A model generated the notes under the pieces. That model did no database searches. It had not been told where the DNA came from and worked only from the letters and a program-made list of their open reading frames with translations. A DNA stretch of 64,000 nucleotides from Pseudomonadota bacterium (GTDB lineage: Bacteria > Pseudomonadota > Alphaproteobacteria > Rhizobiales > Xanthobacteraceae), in assembly GCA_018240595.1 (NCBI GenBank), contig JAFEFL010000042.1, forward strand, positions 1 to 64,000, written 5' to 3'. Positions 25,830 through 36,299 of this stretch are shown one piece after another. A program made the translations under genes and the position numbers. Position 1 is the first letter of the stretch. Each line of letters opens with the position of its first letter.

Positions 25830-27620
25830 TCACACCGCCACGAACCTTCGCCAGCCGCCGAGCTTCGTAATATCCCGCGCACCCGACACGGCGGCTGCTT
25901 CGACCAGGAAGCCCTTGACGCCGCGGCCATCGGCCAGCGTGACCGTGCCGATCGACAGCGGCGCGGCGATGCCCGTCATGAAAGCGCCGAAGGTTTCAAG
26001 CGGCAGCGCCCAGACTTCGAGCTCGATGGCGGCGCCCTGCCCTGTTTCAACGCGCAGCAAGCCGGGCTTGGGCGGCACCGTGCCGTTCAGCGCGTAGAGT
26101 TTGTAGTCGGGCGCCGTGGTCGTCGCTTCGAGGAGCCGGCCGCCGAGCGAGGTCAGTTCGCCGTTGAGCGGCAGGCCCGACAAATGCGCACCGACCACGG
26201 CGATGGCGATTTCGTCGTCGGCGGCCTCCGCCGACAGCGCCGGCAGCTTCGGCTGTGGCGCCTTGATCGCACCGAGCGGCAATTGCGTATCGGCGTGGAA
26301 CACGCGGCCGATCGAGGCAAGACGCGCATCCTGCCCGCCCGGCGCCAAAAAAGTAATGCCGAACGGCATTCCGTTGCTCGTCAGCGATGCCGGCAAAGCG
26401 AGGCCGCACAGGTCGAGCAGATTGACGAAGTTGGTGTAGGTGCCGAGCCGGCTGTTGAGCGTGATCGGATCAGCAAGCACCTGCTTCACCGAATAATGCG
26501 TCGGCGCCGTCGGCAGCGCCAGCGCGTCGACCTGGTGCGCGAAGATGTAATCCGACACGCGGCGCAGCCGCTCGAGCTTATAGAACGCGGCGAAGGCATC
26601 CATCGCCGTCGGCCGCAGGCCAGCGACGGAGATCTCGCGCGTCACCGGATGGATGGCGTCGGGATCGGAGGCGAGCAGATCCTTCGCCGTGAGCGCGCGC
26701 TCGGCGACCCACGGCCCTTCGTAGAGCAGCCGCGCCGTCTCGTAGAACGGCTCGACATCGAGCTCAACAATCTCGCAGCCGAGCTTCGCCAGCCGCGCGA
26801 GCGCCGCGCCATAGCCGGCTTCATAGTCCTTGTCGCCGAAGAAGATGCGCTGGCCAGGCAGCGGCACGCCGAGCTTGATATGCGCCGGCATCGCGCCGGG
26901 CCGGCCGAGCGGCCGCTTGCGCGCGTAGCTGTCGGCAGCGTCGTAACCTGACGCGACGCTCAGCGCGGCCCAGGCGTCATCGACGGTCAGCGCGAAAACG
27001 GAAATGCAATCCAGCGTGCGGCAGGCCGGCACGAGGCCGTGCGTCGAGATCAGGCCGAGGCTCGGCTTGAGGCCGACGATATTGTTGAAGCCGGCCGGCA
27101 CGCGGCCCGAGCCGGCGGTGTCGGTGCCGAGCGAGAACGGCACGATGCCGGCGGCGACCGAGGTCGCCGAACCGGACGACGAGCCGCCCGGCACCAGTTC
27201 GGGATCGAAGGTGTTGCGTGGAATTCCGTAGGGCGAGCGCACGCCGACGAGGCCGGTGGCGAACTGGTCGAGATTGGTCTTGCCGATGACGATGGCGCCG
27301 GCGGCGCGCAGCTTAGCCACAGCCGTCGCATCATGCTCCGGCTTGTAGGTGAACGCCGGACAGGCCGCGGTGGTCGGAAGGCCGGCGACGTCGATATTGT
27401 CCTTCACCGCGAAGGGCACGCCATATAGCGGCAGATCCCTGTTGCCCGACTTTTCCAGCGCCCTGGCTTCGGCAATGGCCTCGGCCTCGTCGCGCAAGGT
27501 GATGAAGAGCGCCGGGTCGGCATGGGCGCGAATTCGGGCATGGCAACGCGCGACCGTTTCGCTCGGCGTTGTCGCGCCGGCGCGGTGGGCGGCGAGGATG
27601 TCGCGGACGGTTTCAGCCAT
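25830..27620 (-). CDS. atzF: Allophanate hydrolase (AtzF/DUR2 type amidase)
   Basis: A 596-residue amidase-signature enzyme plus the C-terminal domain of allophanate hydrolases (residues after about 465, with VGAHLSGLPLNGELTSLGG, YKLYALNGTVPPKPGLLRV and VWALPLETFGAFM). The Ser-cisSer-Lys triad is Lys73 (FAVKDNID), Ser147 (GGSSSGS) and Ser171 (DTAGSGRVP). It converts allophanate to ammonia and carbon dioxide. ATG 27620 is chosen over an upstream GTG at 27656. No urea carboxylase is nearby, so allophanate may come from an imported compound or a biuret-type pathway elsewhere. Confidence 0.9.
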   Translation of the reverse strand: MAETVRDILAAHRAGATTPSETVARCHARIRAHADPALFITLRDEAEAIAEARALEKSGNRDLPLYGVPFAVKDNIDVAGLPTTAACPAFTYKPEHDATAVAKLRAAGAIVIGKTNLDQFATGLVGVRSPYGIPRNTFDPELVPGGSSSGSATSVAAGIVPFSLGTDTAGSGRVPAGFNNIVGLKPSLGLISTHGLVPACRTLDCISVFALTVDDAWAALSVASGYDAADSYARKRPLGRPGAMPAHIKLGVPLPGQRIFFGDKDYEAGYGAALARLAKLGCEIVELDVEPFYETARLLYEGPWVAERALTAKDLLASDPDAIHPVTREISVAGLRPTAMDAFAAFYKLERLRRVSDYIFAHQVDALALPTAPTHYSVKQVLADPITLNSRLGTYTNFVNLLDLCGLALPASLTSNGMPFGITFLAPGGQDARLASIGRVFHADTQLPLGAIKAPQPKLPALSAEAADDEIAIAVVGAHLSGLPLNGELTSLGGRLLEATTTAPDYKLYALNGTVPPKPGLLRVETGQGAAIELEVWALPLETFGAFMTGIAAPLSIGTVTLADGRGVKGFLVEAAAVSGARDITKLGGWRRFVAV

Positions 27621-27979
27621 TGTGCCCGGCCCCGGGGCGCCTGCGACAACGAGCACAAAAAGTGGGCAAATAATCCATTAGTACCAGAATGTTAGCGACT
27701 GACTTTGTATTGCATACAGTAGAGCCTTTCGGCAGCGCACACAAACGCCCCGTTGCCGAGACTCTGGAATTGCGCTCAACTTAAGGGACTTCAACGTAAG
27801 GGCGGCCCAGCCGCCGGAGGCCCTCATCGCCAGCCGCCTGAACGCCAGCCGCACGCGTCGCACGCGACGCGGCCCGATGGGTCGGCCACCGCTTTCCAGA
27901 AGACGACGCCACCAAGGCTGCGCCGACAAGGCAGCCGACAGAGCAATGACGCGCCGACCGGCGCCAGGGAGTGACATTC
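27621..27979. other. Intergenic region between atzF and the ilvD-like gene
   Basis: A 359-base divergent promoter region. It contains a third copy of the GntR core (27710-27719). The 27780-27979 part is GC-rich with open frames on both strands, but none has a ribosome site or family resemblance, so no gene is called. Confidence 0.5.
27710..27719 (-). promoter_or_regulatory. Candidate GntR operator 3 (inverted TGTATGCAA)
   Basis: TTGCATACAG is the reverse complement of CTGTATGCAA and lies 90 bases upstream of the allophanate hydrolase ATG. It shares TGTATGCA with the two sites ahead of the ABC operon. Confidence 0.5.
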
Positions 27980-29806
27980 ATGAAATCGCCGAAGCGCGCG
28001 CACAACTCGTCCGAAAAGAAGCCGAAGGGCAAAAGCCTGCGCTCGCAGCTCTGGTTCGATAATCCGGAAAACCCCGGCATGACCGCGCTCTATCTGGAGC
28101 GCTACCTGAACTGGGGCCTGACTCGCGAAGAACTGACCTCCGGCAAGCCGATCATCGGCATTGCCCAGACCGGCTCCGACCTGTCGCCCTGCAACCGCCA
28201 CCACCTCGAACTGGCGTCGCGCGTGCGCGAGGGCATCCGCGCCGCCGGCGGCATCGCCTTCGAATTCCCGGTGCATCCGATCCAGGAAACCGGCAAGCGC
28301 CCCGGCGCCGCGCTCGACCGCAACCTCGCTTATCTCGGCCTGGTCGAGATCCTCTACGGCTATCCGCTCGACGGCGTCGTGCTGATGACCGGCTGCGACA
28401 AGACGACGCCGGCCTGCATCATGGCGGCGGCGACCGTGAACATCCCGGCGATCGTGCTGTCCGGCGGGCCGATGCTCAACGGCTGGGACGGCGAACGCCG
28501 CATCGGCTCGGGCATGGTGGTGTGGCAGGCGCGTGAGGATCATGCCGCCGGCAAGATCACCTACCAGCAGTTCATCGATCTTGTCGCCAATTCGGCGCCG
28601 TCGGTCGGCCACTGTAACACCATGGGCACCGCTTCGACCATGAACGCGCTGGCCGAAGCGCTCGGCATGTCGCTGCCGGGCTGCGCCGCCATTCCGGCGC
28701 CCTACCGCGAGCGCGGCCAGATCGCCTACGACACCGGCGTGCGCGCGGTCGAGATCGTGCACGAGGACCTCAAGCCCTCCGACATTCTCACCCGCAAGGC
28801 GTTCGAAAACACCATCATGGCGAACTCGGCGATCGGCGGCTCGACCAACGCGCCGATCCACATCAACGCCATCGCCAAGCATATCGGCGTCAAGCTCGAC
28901 ATTACCGACTGGGAGAAAGTCGGCCTCGACATTCCTCTGCTGGTCAACATGCAGCCGGCCGGCTTCTATCTCGGCGAAGAGTATTATCGCGCCGGCGGCC
29001 TGCCGGCGGTGATGAACGAGTTGCTCAAGGCCAAGAAGCTCCACGCCGACGCCATCACCGTCAACGGCAAGACGATGGGCGAGAACGTCAAGCGCGCCAA
29101 GATCATCAACGAAGACGTGATCCGGCCCTACAAGAAGCCAATGAAGGAAAAGGCCGGCTTCAAGGTGCTGCACGGCAACCTGTTCGATTCCGCCGTGATG
29201 AAGCTCTCGGTCATCTCCGATGAATTCCGCGACCGCTATCTCAGCAACCCGAAAGACCCCAACGCCTTCGAAGGCCGCGCCGTCGTGTTCGAAGGACCGG
29301 AAGACTATCACCACCGCATCGACGATCCCAAACTGAAGATCGACGAAAACACCATGCTGTTCATTCGCGGCGCCGGGCCGATCGGCTATCCGGGCGCGGC
29401 GGAAGTCGTCAACATGCAGCCGCCGGATTACCTCATCAAGAAGGGCATCCTGTCGCTGCCCTGCATCGGTGACGGCCGTCAGTCCGGCACCTCGGCATCG
29501 CCGTCGATCCTCAACGCCTCGCCAGAAGCGGCGGCCGGCGGCGGACTCGCCATTCTCAAGAGCGGCGACCGCGTGCGCATCGACCTCAACAAAGGCACCG
29601 CCGACATTCTCATCTCCAAGGCGGAGTTCGCCGAGCGCAAGGCGACGCTGGAGAAGCAGGGCGGTTTCAAATATCCGGCAAGCCAGACGCCGTGGCAGGA
29701 AATCCAGCGCGGCATGGTCGATCAGCTCGGCGAAGGCATGGTGCTCAAGCCGGCGGTCAAGTATCAGCGGGTGGCGCAGAAATACATTCCGCGCGATAAC
29801 CACTAA
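27980..29806 (+). CDS. IlvD/Edd family sugar-acid dehydratase
   Basis: A 608-residue Fe-S dehydratase. Cluster cysteines appear in [32 protein letters not shown] and [40 protein letters not shown] is the family core. The length and [15 protein letters not shown] place it with arabonate/xylonate-type dehydratases rather than IlvD proper. It would remove water from an aldonate to give a 2-keto-3-deoxy acid. ATG 27980 follows GGGAG. The adjacent SDR and sugar ABC transporter support a sugar-acid pathway; the exact sugar is not determined. Confidence 0.88.
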   Translation: MKSPKRAHNSSEKKPKGKSLRSQLWFDNPENPGMTALYLERYLNWGLTREELTSGKPIIGIAQTGSDLSPCNRHHLELASRVREGIRAAGGIAFEFPVHPIQETGKRPGAALDRNLAYLGLVEILYGYPLDGVVLMTGCDKTTPACIMAAATVNIPAIVLSGGPMLNGWDGERRIGSGMVVWQAREDHAAGKITYQQFIDLVANSAPSVGHCNTMGTASTMNALAEALGMSLPGCAAIPAPYRERGQIAYDTGVRAVEIVHEDLKPSDILTRKAFENTIMANSAIGGSTNAPIHINAIAKHIGVKLDITDWEKVGLDIPLLVNMQPAGFYLGEEYYRAGGLPAVMNELLKAKKLHADAITVNGKTMGENVKRAKIINEDVIRPYKKPMKEKAGFKVLHGNLFDSAVMKLSVISDEFRDRYLSNPKDPNAFEGRAVVFEGPEDYHHRIDDPKLKIDENTMLFIRGAGPIGYPGAAEVVNMQPPDYLIKKGILSLPCIGDGRQSGTSASPSILNASPEAAAGGGLAILKSGDRVRIDLNKGTADILISKAEFAERKATLEKQGGFKYPASQTPWQEIQRGMVDQLGEGMVLKPAVKYQRVAQKYIPRDNH

Positions 29807-29849
29807 GCGCAGTGTCATAAGAAGAAGACAAGGCGGGAGGAACTCACAA

Positions 29850-30608
29850 GTGGCTGGACGTTTGAAGGGCAAGGTCGCGTTCGTAACCGCGGCCGGACAA
29901 GGCATCGGCCGCGCCATTGCCGAAGCATTCATTGCCGAAGGCGCCAAGGTCATCGCCACCGATCTTGATGCCGGCAAGCTCAAGGACCTCAAGAAGGCCA
30001 AGGTTCATGCGCTCGACGTCACGTCCACCGACGCCGTCAATGCGCTGGCACAGAAAGTGATCAAGGAATTCGGCGCGCCCGATATCCTCGCCAACTGCGC
30101 CGGTTTCGTGCATCAGGGCAGCATTCTCGAATGCAGCGAAGCCGATTGGGACCGCTCCTTCGACATCAACGTGAAATCGATGCACCGCACCTTGCGTGCC
30201 TTCGTGCCGGCCATGCTGAAACACGGCGGCGGCTCGGTGATCAATATCGCCTCGGTCGCCTCGTCGCTGCGCGGGCTGCCGAGCCGTTATGCCTACGGCA
30301 CCACAAAGGCCGCGGTGATCGGCCTGACCAAGGCGATGGCGGCCGATTTCATCCGCCAGGGCTTGCGCGTCAACGCCATCTGCCCCGGCACCATCCAGTC
30401 GCCGTCGCTCAACGAGCGCATCGCCGCCAACGCCAAGAAGTTCGCCAAGTCGGCAAAAGAGGTGCGCCAGGATTTCGTCGATCGTCAGCCGATCGGCCGC
30501 CTCGGCACGCCGGAAGAAATCGCCGCCGGGGCGGTGTGGCTGGCTTCGGATGATTCCAGCTATTACACCGGGCAAACGCTGCAGATCGATGGCGGCATGA
30601 CGATGTGA
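29850..30608 (+). CDS. SDR oxidoreductase, DHRS6 / 2-keto-3-deoxy-L-fuconate dehydrogenase-like
   Basis: A 252-residue classical short-chain dehydrogenase. The NAD-binding TAAGQGIG is at 13-20, Asp38 (ATDLD) favours NAD, and NCAG, Ser135 region and Tyr149-Lys153 (YGTTK) complete the active site. It closely resembles DHRS6-type proteins (FVHQGSILECSEADWD, TTKAAVIGLTKAMAADFI, CPGTIQSPSLNERI). In bacteria, relatives oxidise 2-keto-3-deoxy-fuconate or similar acids. The GTG start at 29850 has GGGAGG upstream. It follows the dehydratase by 43 bases, so product-to-substrate coupling is plausible. Confidence 0.88.
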   Translation: MAGRLKGKVAFVTAAGQGIGRAIAEAFIAEGAKVIATDLDAGKLKDLKKAKVHALDVTSTDAVNALAQKVIKEFGAPDILANCAGFVHQGSILECSEADWDRSFDINVKSMHRTLRAFVPAMLKHGGGSVINIASVASSLRGLPSRYAYGTTKAAVIGLTKAMAADFIRQGLRVNAICPGTIQSPSLNERIAANAKKFAKSAKEVRQDFVDRQPIGRLGTPEEIAAGAVWLASDDSSYYTGQTLQIDGGMTM

Positions 30609-30779
30609 AATCCGCGATGCGCGTCCACGCAATCGCGATACCGCGACACCGTGGTTGCGACCTTCGGGGTATTGCCGCGACCGTTGTCATATGATGATAT
30701 CGCTGCGAATTTCCGGCTGAATAATCAGCCAGAGGCCGCAAATGGCCGGCCGCGACGATGGGAACAATCCCACACGCGG

Positions 30780-30801
30780 CGACGCTCTCAGACGAGCGTC
30801 G
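30780..30801 (+). other. Hairpin just upstream of the UgpC-type gene's ribosome site
   Basis: CGACGCTC-tcagac-GAGCGTCG (8-base arms) ends three bases before AGGGAGG. TCATATGA, a short palindrome, lies at 30687-30694. Either could regulate the sugar ABC operon; this is not testable from sequence alone. Confidence 0.3.
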
Positions 30802-30816
30802 ACAGGGAGGGCGACG

Positions 30817-31884
<1,068 letters not shown>

Positions 31885-31926
31885 AGACTCGTTTTAACAA
31901 AACAGAACTTAAAGGGAGAGAAAACG

Positions 31927-33240
31927 ATGACTGACTTGACACGCCGTAGTCTGGTCAAGGCCGGCACCGCGCTGGGCGCGGCCGCGGCGCTGACCGGCCC
32001 CGCCTTGCTCGACTGGGCCAAGGTCTGGGCGCAGAACGCGCAGTGGAAGCCCGAGAAGGGCGCCAAGCTGTCGATGCTGCGCTGGAAGTACTTCGTGAAG
32101 GAAGAAGACGACGCCTTCGTCAAGCTGATCGACGCCTATACCAAGGCTACCGGCGTTGCGGTCGAGATCTCCCGCGAATCCTATGAAGACGTGCAGCCGA
32201 AGGCGTCGGTCGCCGCCAACACCGGCACCGGACCGGACCTGTTCTGGGGCCTCTACTCGCTGCCGCACCTGTTCCCGCAGAAGTGCCTGGACGTCACCGA
32301 CGTCGCCGAATATCTCGGCAAGGCGCATGGCGGCTGGGTCGACAGCGCGATCAAGTACGGCAAGAACGGCAACAAGTGGATCGCGATCCCGATCTGCTAC
32401 TCCGGCGCGCTGATGAACTACCGCATCGAAGCCTCGAAGAAGGCGGGGTTCTCGAAATTCCCGACCAAGACCGACGAGTTCCTCGAATACGCCAAGGCGA
32501 TGAAGGCGCAGGGCACGCCCGGCGGTTTCGCCCTCGGCCACGCTTCGGGCGACGGCAACACCTGGATCCACTGGTGCCTGTGGGCGCAGGGCGGCCAGGT
32601 TGTCGACAAGGACGACAAGGTCATCATCAACTCGCCGGAGACGGTCAAGGCGCTCGAATACGCCAAGACGCTTTACGGCTACATGATCCCCGGCACGGCG
32701 TCGTGGAACGATGCGTCCAACAACAAGGCTTTCCTCGCCAAGGAAATCTTCTGGACCAATAACGGCATCTCGATCTACGTCGCCGCGAAGAACAACGCCA
32801 AGGACATCGCGGAAGACATGGATCACGCCTACTTCCCGGTGGGCCCGGTCGGCAAGCCGACCGAACTGCACCTCATGTATCCGATCCTGGCGATGAAATA
32901 CACGAAGTATCCGCAGGCCTGTAAGTCGCTGATGGCGTTCATGCTCGACGCCAAGAACTTCAACCCGTGGATCGAGTCGGCGAAGGGTTATCTGACCCAC
33001 TGCCTGAACGAGTACGACTCGAACCCGATCTGGACCGCCGATCCGAAGAACACCGTGTTCCGCGACGTCGCCAAGCGTTCGCTGACCGCGGGCGGCCTCG
33101 GCTCCGTCGGCGAGAAGGCGGCGACCGCGATCTCCGACTTCGTCGTGCTCGACATGTTCGCCAACTACTGCACCGGCCGCGAAGACGCCAAGGGCGCCAT
33201 CGCGGGCGCCGAACGCCAGCTCAAGCGCATCTATCGCTAA
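31927..33240 (+). CDS. Carbohydrate ABC transporter substrate-binding protein
   Basis: A 437-residue family 1 extracellular solute-binding protein. The N-terminus is a Tat signal (TRRSLVKAG, hydrophobic core, cleavage near VWAQ). Mature segments such as TGTGPDLFWGLYSLPHLF, WIAIPICYSGALMNYRIE and GNTWIHWCLWAQGG fit the family. AAAGGGAGAG precedes the ATG. A terminator-like hairpin follows, which would give more binding protein than permease. Confidence 0.92.
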   Translation: MTDLTRRSLVKAGTALGAAAALTGPALLDWAKVWAQNAQWKPEKGAKLSMLRWKYFVKEEDDAFVKLIDAYTKATGVAVEISRESYEDVQPKASVAANTGTGPDLFWGLYSLPHLFPQKCLDVTDVAEYLGKAHGGWVDSAIKYGKNGNKWIAIPICYSGALMNYRIEASKKAGFSKFPTKTDEFLEYAKAMKAQGTPGGFALGHASGDGNTWIHWCLWAQGGQVVDKDDKVIINSPETVKALEYAKTLYGYMIPGTASWNDASNNKAFLAKEIFWTNNGISIYVAAKNNAKDIAEDMDHAYFPVGPVGKPTELHLMYPILAMKYTKYPQACKSLMAFMLDAKNFNPWIESAKGYLTHCLNEYDSNPIWTADPKNTVFRDVAKRSLTAGGLGSVGEKAATAISDFVVLDMFANYCTGREDAKGAIAGAERQLKRIYR

Positions 33241-33249
33241 GCGCCGACA

Positions 33250-33286
33250 ACCGGCGGAGGCCGCTCGCCTCCGCCGGTCTTTTTCT
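33250..33286 (+). terminator. Intra-operon terminator/attenuator after the sugar-binding protein gene
   Basis: ACCGGCGGAGG-ccgctcg-CCTCCGCCGGT followed by CTTTTTC. It lies between the binding-protein stop and the first permease, so it probably works as a partial terminator or a 3' mRNA stabiliser. Confidence 0.75.
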
Positions 33287-33306
33287 TAGTTGGGAGTCCG
33301 CCGACT

Positions 33307-34263
33307 GTGAGCATTGCAGCGCCAACAGCCAAGCCGGTCCGGGAGATCCGCGAGATCACCGCCTGGGACCGTCTCAAGGTCAACAAAAACTGGCTCGGAG
33401 CATGGTTCATGCTGCCGGCCGCGGCCTTCCTGATCCTGTTTCTCGCCTACCCGCTCGGCCTCGGCGTCTGGCTGTCGTTCACCGACGCGCGGCTCGGCCG
33501 CGACGGCGTCTTCGTCGGCGTCGAGAACTACATCTATCTATGGGAAGATTCCGTCTTCTGGCTCTCCGTGTTCAACACCATTCTCTATACGGGCGTCGCC
33601 AGCATCATCAAATTCGCCATCGGGCTTTATCTGGCGCTGCTGCTCAACGAGAACCTGCCGTTCAAAGCCATCATCCGCGCCATCGTGCTGATCCCCTTCA
33701 TCGTTCCGACGGTGCTGTCGGCGATCGCCTTCTGGTGGCTGTTCGATCCGCAATTCTCAATCATCTCTTGGTCGCTGAAGCAGATGGGCCTCATCACCCA
33801 GAACATCGACTTCCTCGGTGACGTCTGGAACGCACGCTGGTCGGTGATCTTCGCCAATATCTGGCGCGGCGTACCGTTCGTCGCCATCACGCTGCTGGCG
33901 GGCCTGCAGACCGTGTCGCCGTCGCTCTACGAGGCCGCCACCATCGACGGCGCCTCGACCTGGCAGCGCTTCCGTTTCATCACCTACCCGCTGCTGACGC
34001 CGATCATCGCGGTGGTCATGACCTTCTCGGTGCTGTTCACCTTCACCGACTTCCAGCTCATCTGGGTGATGACGCGCGGCGGCCCGGTCAACGCCACGCA
34101 TCTGATGGCGACCCTCTCCTATCAGCGCGCGATCATGAGCGGCTATCTCGGCGAAGGCGCCGCCATCTCGACGGCGATGATCCCGTTCCTGCTCGCCGCG
34201 ATCATGGTGTCGTGGTTCGGTCTGCAGCGCCGCAAATGGCAACAAGGTGGCGACAATGACTGA
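33307..34263 (+). CDS. Carbohydrate ABC transporter permease 1 (MalF/UgpA type)
   Basis: A 318-residue permease with six helices: FMLPAAAFLILFLAYPLGLGV at the N-terminus, and the EAA loop YEAATIDGASTWQRFRFITYPLLTP. The GTG start (33307) has GGGAG upstream. The last ten residues and the following start region (34229-34263) are duplicated 88 bases downstream. Confidence 0.93.
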   Translation: MSIAAPTAKPVREIREITAWDRLKVNKNWLGAWFMLPAAAFLILFLAYPLGLGVWLSFTDARLGRDGVFVGVENYIYLWEDSVFWLSVFNTILYTGVASIIKFAIGLYLALLLNENLPFKAIIRAIVLIPFIVPTVLSAIAFWWLFDPQFSIISWSLKQMGLITQNIDFLGDVWNARWSVIFANIWRGVPFVAITLLAGLQTVSPSLYEAATIDGASTWQRFRFITYPLLTPIIAVVMTFSVLFTFTDFQLIWVMTRGGPVNATHLMATLSYQRAIMSGYLGEGAAISTAMIPFLLAAIMVSWFGLQRRKWQQGGDND

Positions 34264-34351
34264 GCAGAGCGCTGCCATTTTTATCGGGCGCGAATGGCGC
34301 AAGCGCCACGCGCGCTGCCGCAAATGGCAACAAGGTGGCGACAATGACTGA
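34229..34351 (+). repeat. 35-base direct repeat at the permease 1/permease 2 junction, with a 31-codon remnant frame
   Basis: Bases 34229-34263 and 34317-34351 are identical. Each copy holds the permease-1 C-terminal codons (RKWQQGGDND), a ribosome site (AAGGTGG) and ATGACTGA. The interval forms a small frame from ATG 34256 (MTEQSAAIFIGREWRKRHAR...) that ends in the same ten residues. It looks like the scar of a tandem duplication or deletion at this gene junction. The mini-frame has no recognisable function. Confidence 0.75.
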
Positions 34352-35264
34352 CGCACTCGCTCAAAAAGCCGGCGATCCGCGCGGCACGCTGGCCGGGACG
34401 GCCGATCACAGCGAGGGCATGAGCTACCTGCACAGCCTGCCGCGCCGGCTGGTGACGCTCTATCTGCCGCTGGGACTCATTCTGGTGGTGCTGCTGTTCC
34501 CGTTCTACTGGATGGCGCTGACCTCGGTGAAGCCGGACGCTCAGCTGCTCGACATGGACACCTACAGCCCGTTCTGGACATGGTCGCCGACCCTCAAGCA
34601 CATCACCAAGCTGCTGTTCGAGACGGAGTATCCGGTCTGGCTGTGGAACACGATGCTGGTGGCGACCTGCGCCACCGCGCTGTCGATCTTCGCCAGCGTG
34701 CTCGCCGCCTATGCGCTGGTTCGTCTGCGCTTCAAGGGCTCGACGGTCGCCGGCGGCCTGATCTTCCTCGCTTATCTGGTGCCGCCGTCGATCCTGTTCA
34801 TCCCGCTGTCCACCGTCGTCTTCCAGTACGGCCTGTTCGACACGCCCTTCGCATTGATCCTGACCTACCCCACGATCCTCATTCCCTTCTCGACGTGGCT
34901 GCTGATGGGCTACTTCAAGACCATCCCGTTCGAGCTCGAGGAATGCGCACTGATGGACGGCGCCAGCCGTTGGCAGATCCTGATCAAGATCATCCTGCCG
35001 CTGGCGGTGCCCGGCCTGATCTCGGCCTTCATCTTCTGCTTCACCTTGTGCTGGAACGAATTCATCTACGCGCTGACCTTCATTTCGACCACCAGCTACA
35101 AGACGGTTCCGGTGGCGATCGTCACGGCGCTGGTTGACGGCGACGTCTACCGCTGGGGCTCGCTGATGGCCGGCGCGATGATCGGCTCGCTGCCGCTCGT
35201 CGTCCTCTATGCCTTCTTCGTCGAACACTACGTTTCGGCGATGACCGGCGCGGTGAAGGAATAG
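34344..35264 (+). CDS. Carbohydrate ABC transporter permease 2 (MalG/UgpE type)
   Basis: A 306-residue permease: YLPLGLILVVLLFPFYWMALTS at the first helix, AAYALVRLRFKGSTVAGGLIF, and the EAA loop ELEECALMDGASRWQILIKIILPLAVPG. ATG 34344 is part of the second copy of the 35-base repeat. An upstream GTG at 34335 is possible but less likely. It is the last gene of the sugar ABC operon. Confidence 0.92.
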   Translation: MTDALAQKAGDPRGTLAGTADHSEGMSYLHSLPRRLVTLYLPLGLILVVLLFPFYWMALTSVKPDAQLLDMDTYSPFWTWSPTLKHITKLLFETEYPVWLWNTMLVATCATALSIFASVLAAYALVRLRFKGSTVAGGLIFLAYLVPPSILFIPLSTVVFQYGLFDTPFALILTYPTILIPFSTWLLMGYFKTIPFELEECALMDGASRWQILIKIILPLAVPGLISAFIFCFTLCWNEFIYALTFISTTSYKTVPVAIVTALVDGDVYRWGSLMAGAMIGSLPLVVLYAFFVEHYVSAMTGAVKE

Positions 35265-35278
35265 TCCCGCAAACGACA

Positions 35279-35308
35279 ATGGCGCGGAGCCTGCCGGTTC
35301 CGCGCCAT
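35279..35308. terminator. Inverted repeat between permease 2 and the convergent BKACE gene
   Basis: ATGGCGCGGA-gcctgccggt-TCCGCGCCAT, perfect 10-base arms in the 62-base gap between two convergent genes. It lacks a clean T-run but is placed to act as a bidirectional terminator. Confidence 0.55.
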
Positions 35309-35326
35309 CCGTTTGTCTGCATGGAC

Positions 35327-36214
35327 TCAGCGCGCGGCATTGGTCGATGGCAGCTTGAGCAGCGCCCGCACCTCCAGCGATGACGCGAGCACGCCGCCCA
35401 AATCCTCGACGATGCGCTTGGCCTTCGTGACCATCGCCGCGTTCGACGGCGCCAGCTGGCCGGCCGTGAGATAGACGGCGTCTTCCAGGCCGACGCGCAC
35501 GCTGCCGCCGGCGAGGAACGACTGCGCCACCATCGGGAACGCCATGCGCCCGGTGCCGAAGCCGGTCCAGATCGTGCCCTCCGGCAGCAGGCCGCGCGCA
35601 TAGAGCAGTGTCTCGGGCAGCGGCTTGAAGCCGTATTTGATGCCCATCACGATCGAGCACAAAGGCCGCGGCGCCAAAGTGCCCTCCTTGATCAGGTCGG
35701 CGGCGAACTGGATGTCGCCGGAATCAAACAGCTCCAGTTCCGGCAGCACGCCGGCCGCCTTCATCGCCGCCGCCATCTTGCGCACGCTGTCCGGCGCGTT
35801 GATGACGACCTCACCGCCGAACACCATGGTGTTGAGGTCGAGCGTCGCGATGTCGGGGCGGATGGCGCTGATATGCGCGACGCGCTTTTCCGCGGTGGTC
35901 AAGGTCGTCTTCGGTCCGGGGATACGCGGATCTTCCGGCGACGGCTGGTAGCGGCCGCCGGGGCCCGTCGTCAGATTGATGATCAGGGCCGGATTGGACC
36001 GCCTGATTTGCGCGACGACGTCCTCGTAATGTTCGAGCTTCATCGACGGCATCGTCGTCAGCGGGTCGCGCACATGAATATGCGCGATCGCCGCGCCCGC
36101 TTCCGCGGCCGACAAAGCCGCCTCGGCGATTTCATTGGGCGTCACCGGAAGGTTCGGATTCTGCGCGCGCGTCGTGTGGTTGCCGGTGACGGCGCAGGTG
36201 ATGAAGGTTGTCAT
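35327..36214 (-). CDS. BKACE family (DUF849) beta-keto acid cleavage enzyme
   Basis: A 295-residue TIM-barrel enzyme. Family signatures are ITCAVTGN at the N-terminus, AGAAIAHIHVRDP (zinc His-x-His), INLTTGPGG and the late VRVGLEDAVYLT. The family condenses a beta-keto acid with acetyl-CoA to give acetoacetate and a new CoA ester; the best known member cleaves 3-keto-5-aminohexanoate. The substrate here is not deducible. It is co-directional with the TctC-type gene (85-base gap), which suggests an imported acid as its starting compound. Confidence 0.9.
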   Translation of the reverse strand: MTTFITCAVTGNHTTRAQNPNLPVTPNEIAEAALSAAEAGAAIAHIHVRDPLTTMPSMKLEHYEDVVAQIRRSNPALIINLTTGPGGRYQPSPEDPRIPGPKTTLTTAEKRVAHISAIRPDIATLDLNTMVFGGEVVINAPDSVRKMAAAMKAAGVLPELELFDSGDIQFAADLIKEGTLAPRPLCSIVMGIKYGFKPLPETLLYARGLLPEGTIWTGFGTGRMAFPMVAQSFLAGGSVRVGLEDAVYLTAGQLAPSNAAMVTKAKRIVEDLGGVLASSLEVRALLKLPSTNAAR

Positions 36215-36299
36215 GGCGTTCTCACAAGGCTTTCAGAAACGGCAAGCGCGGCGGCGTTTGATCGCCGCCGCGCCCGAAGAAGCATAGTCGAGCGGCGGC

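Noticed and set aside
27753..27974. Small frame upstream of the ilvD-like gene
   Set aside because: No ribosome site and Arg/Pro-rich composition; probably leader DNA.
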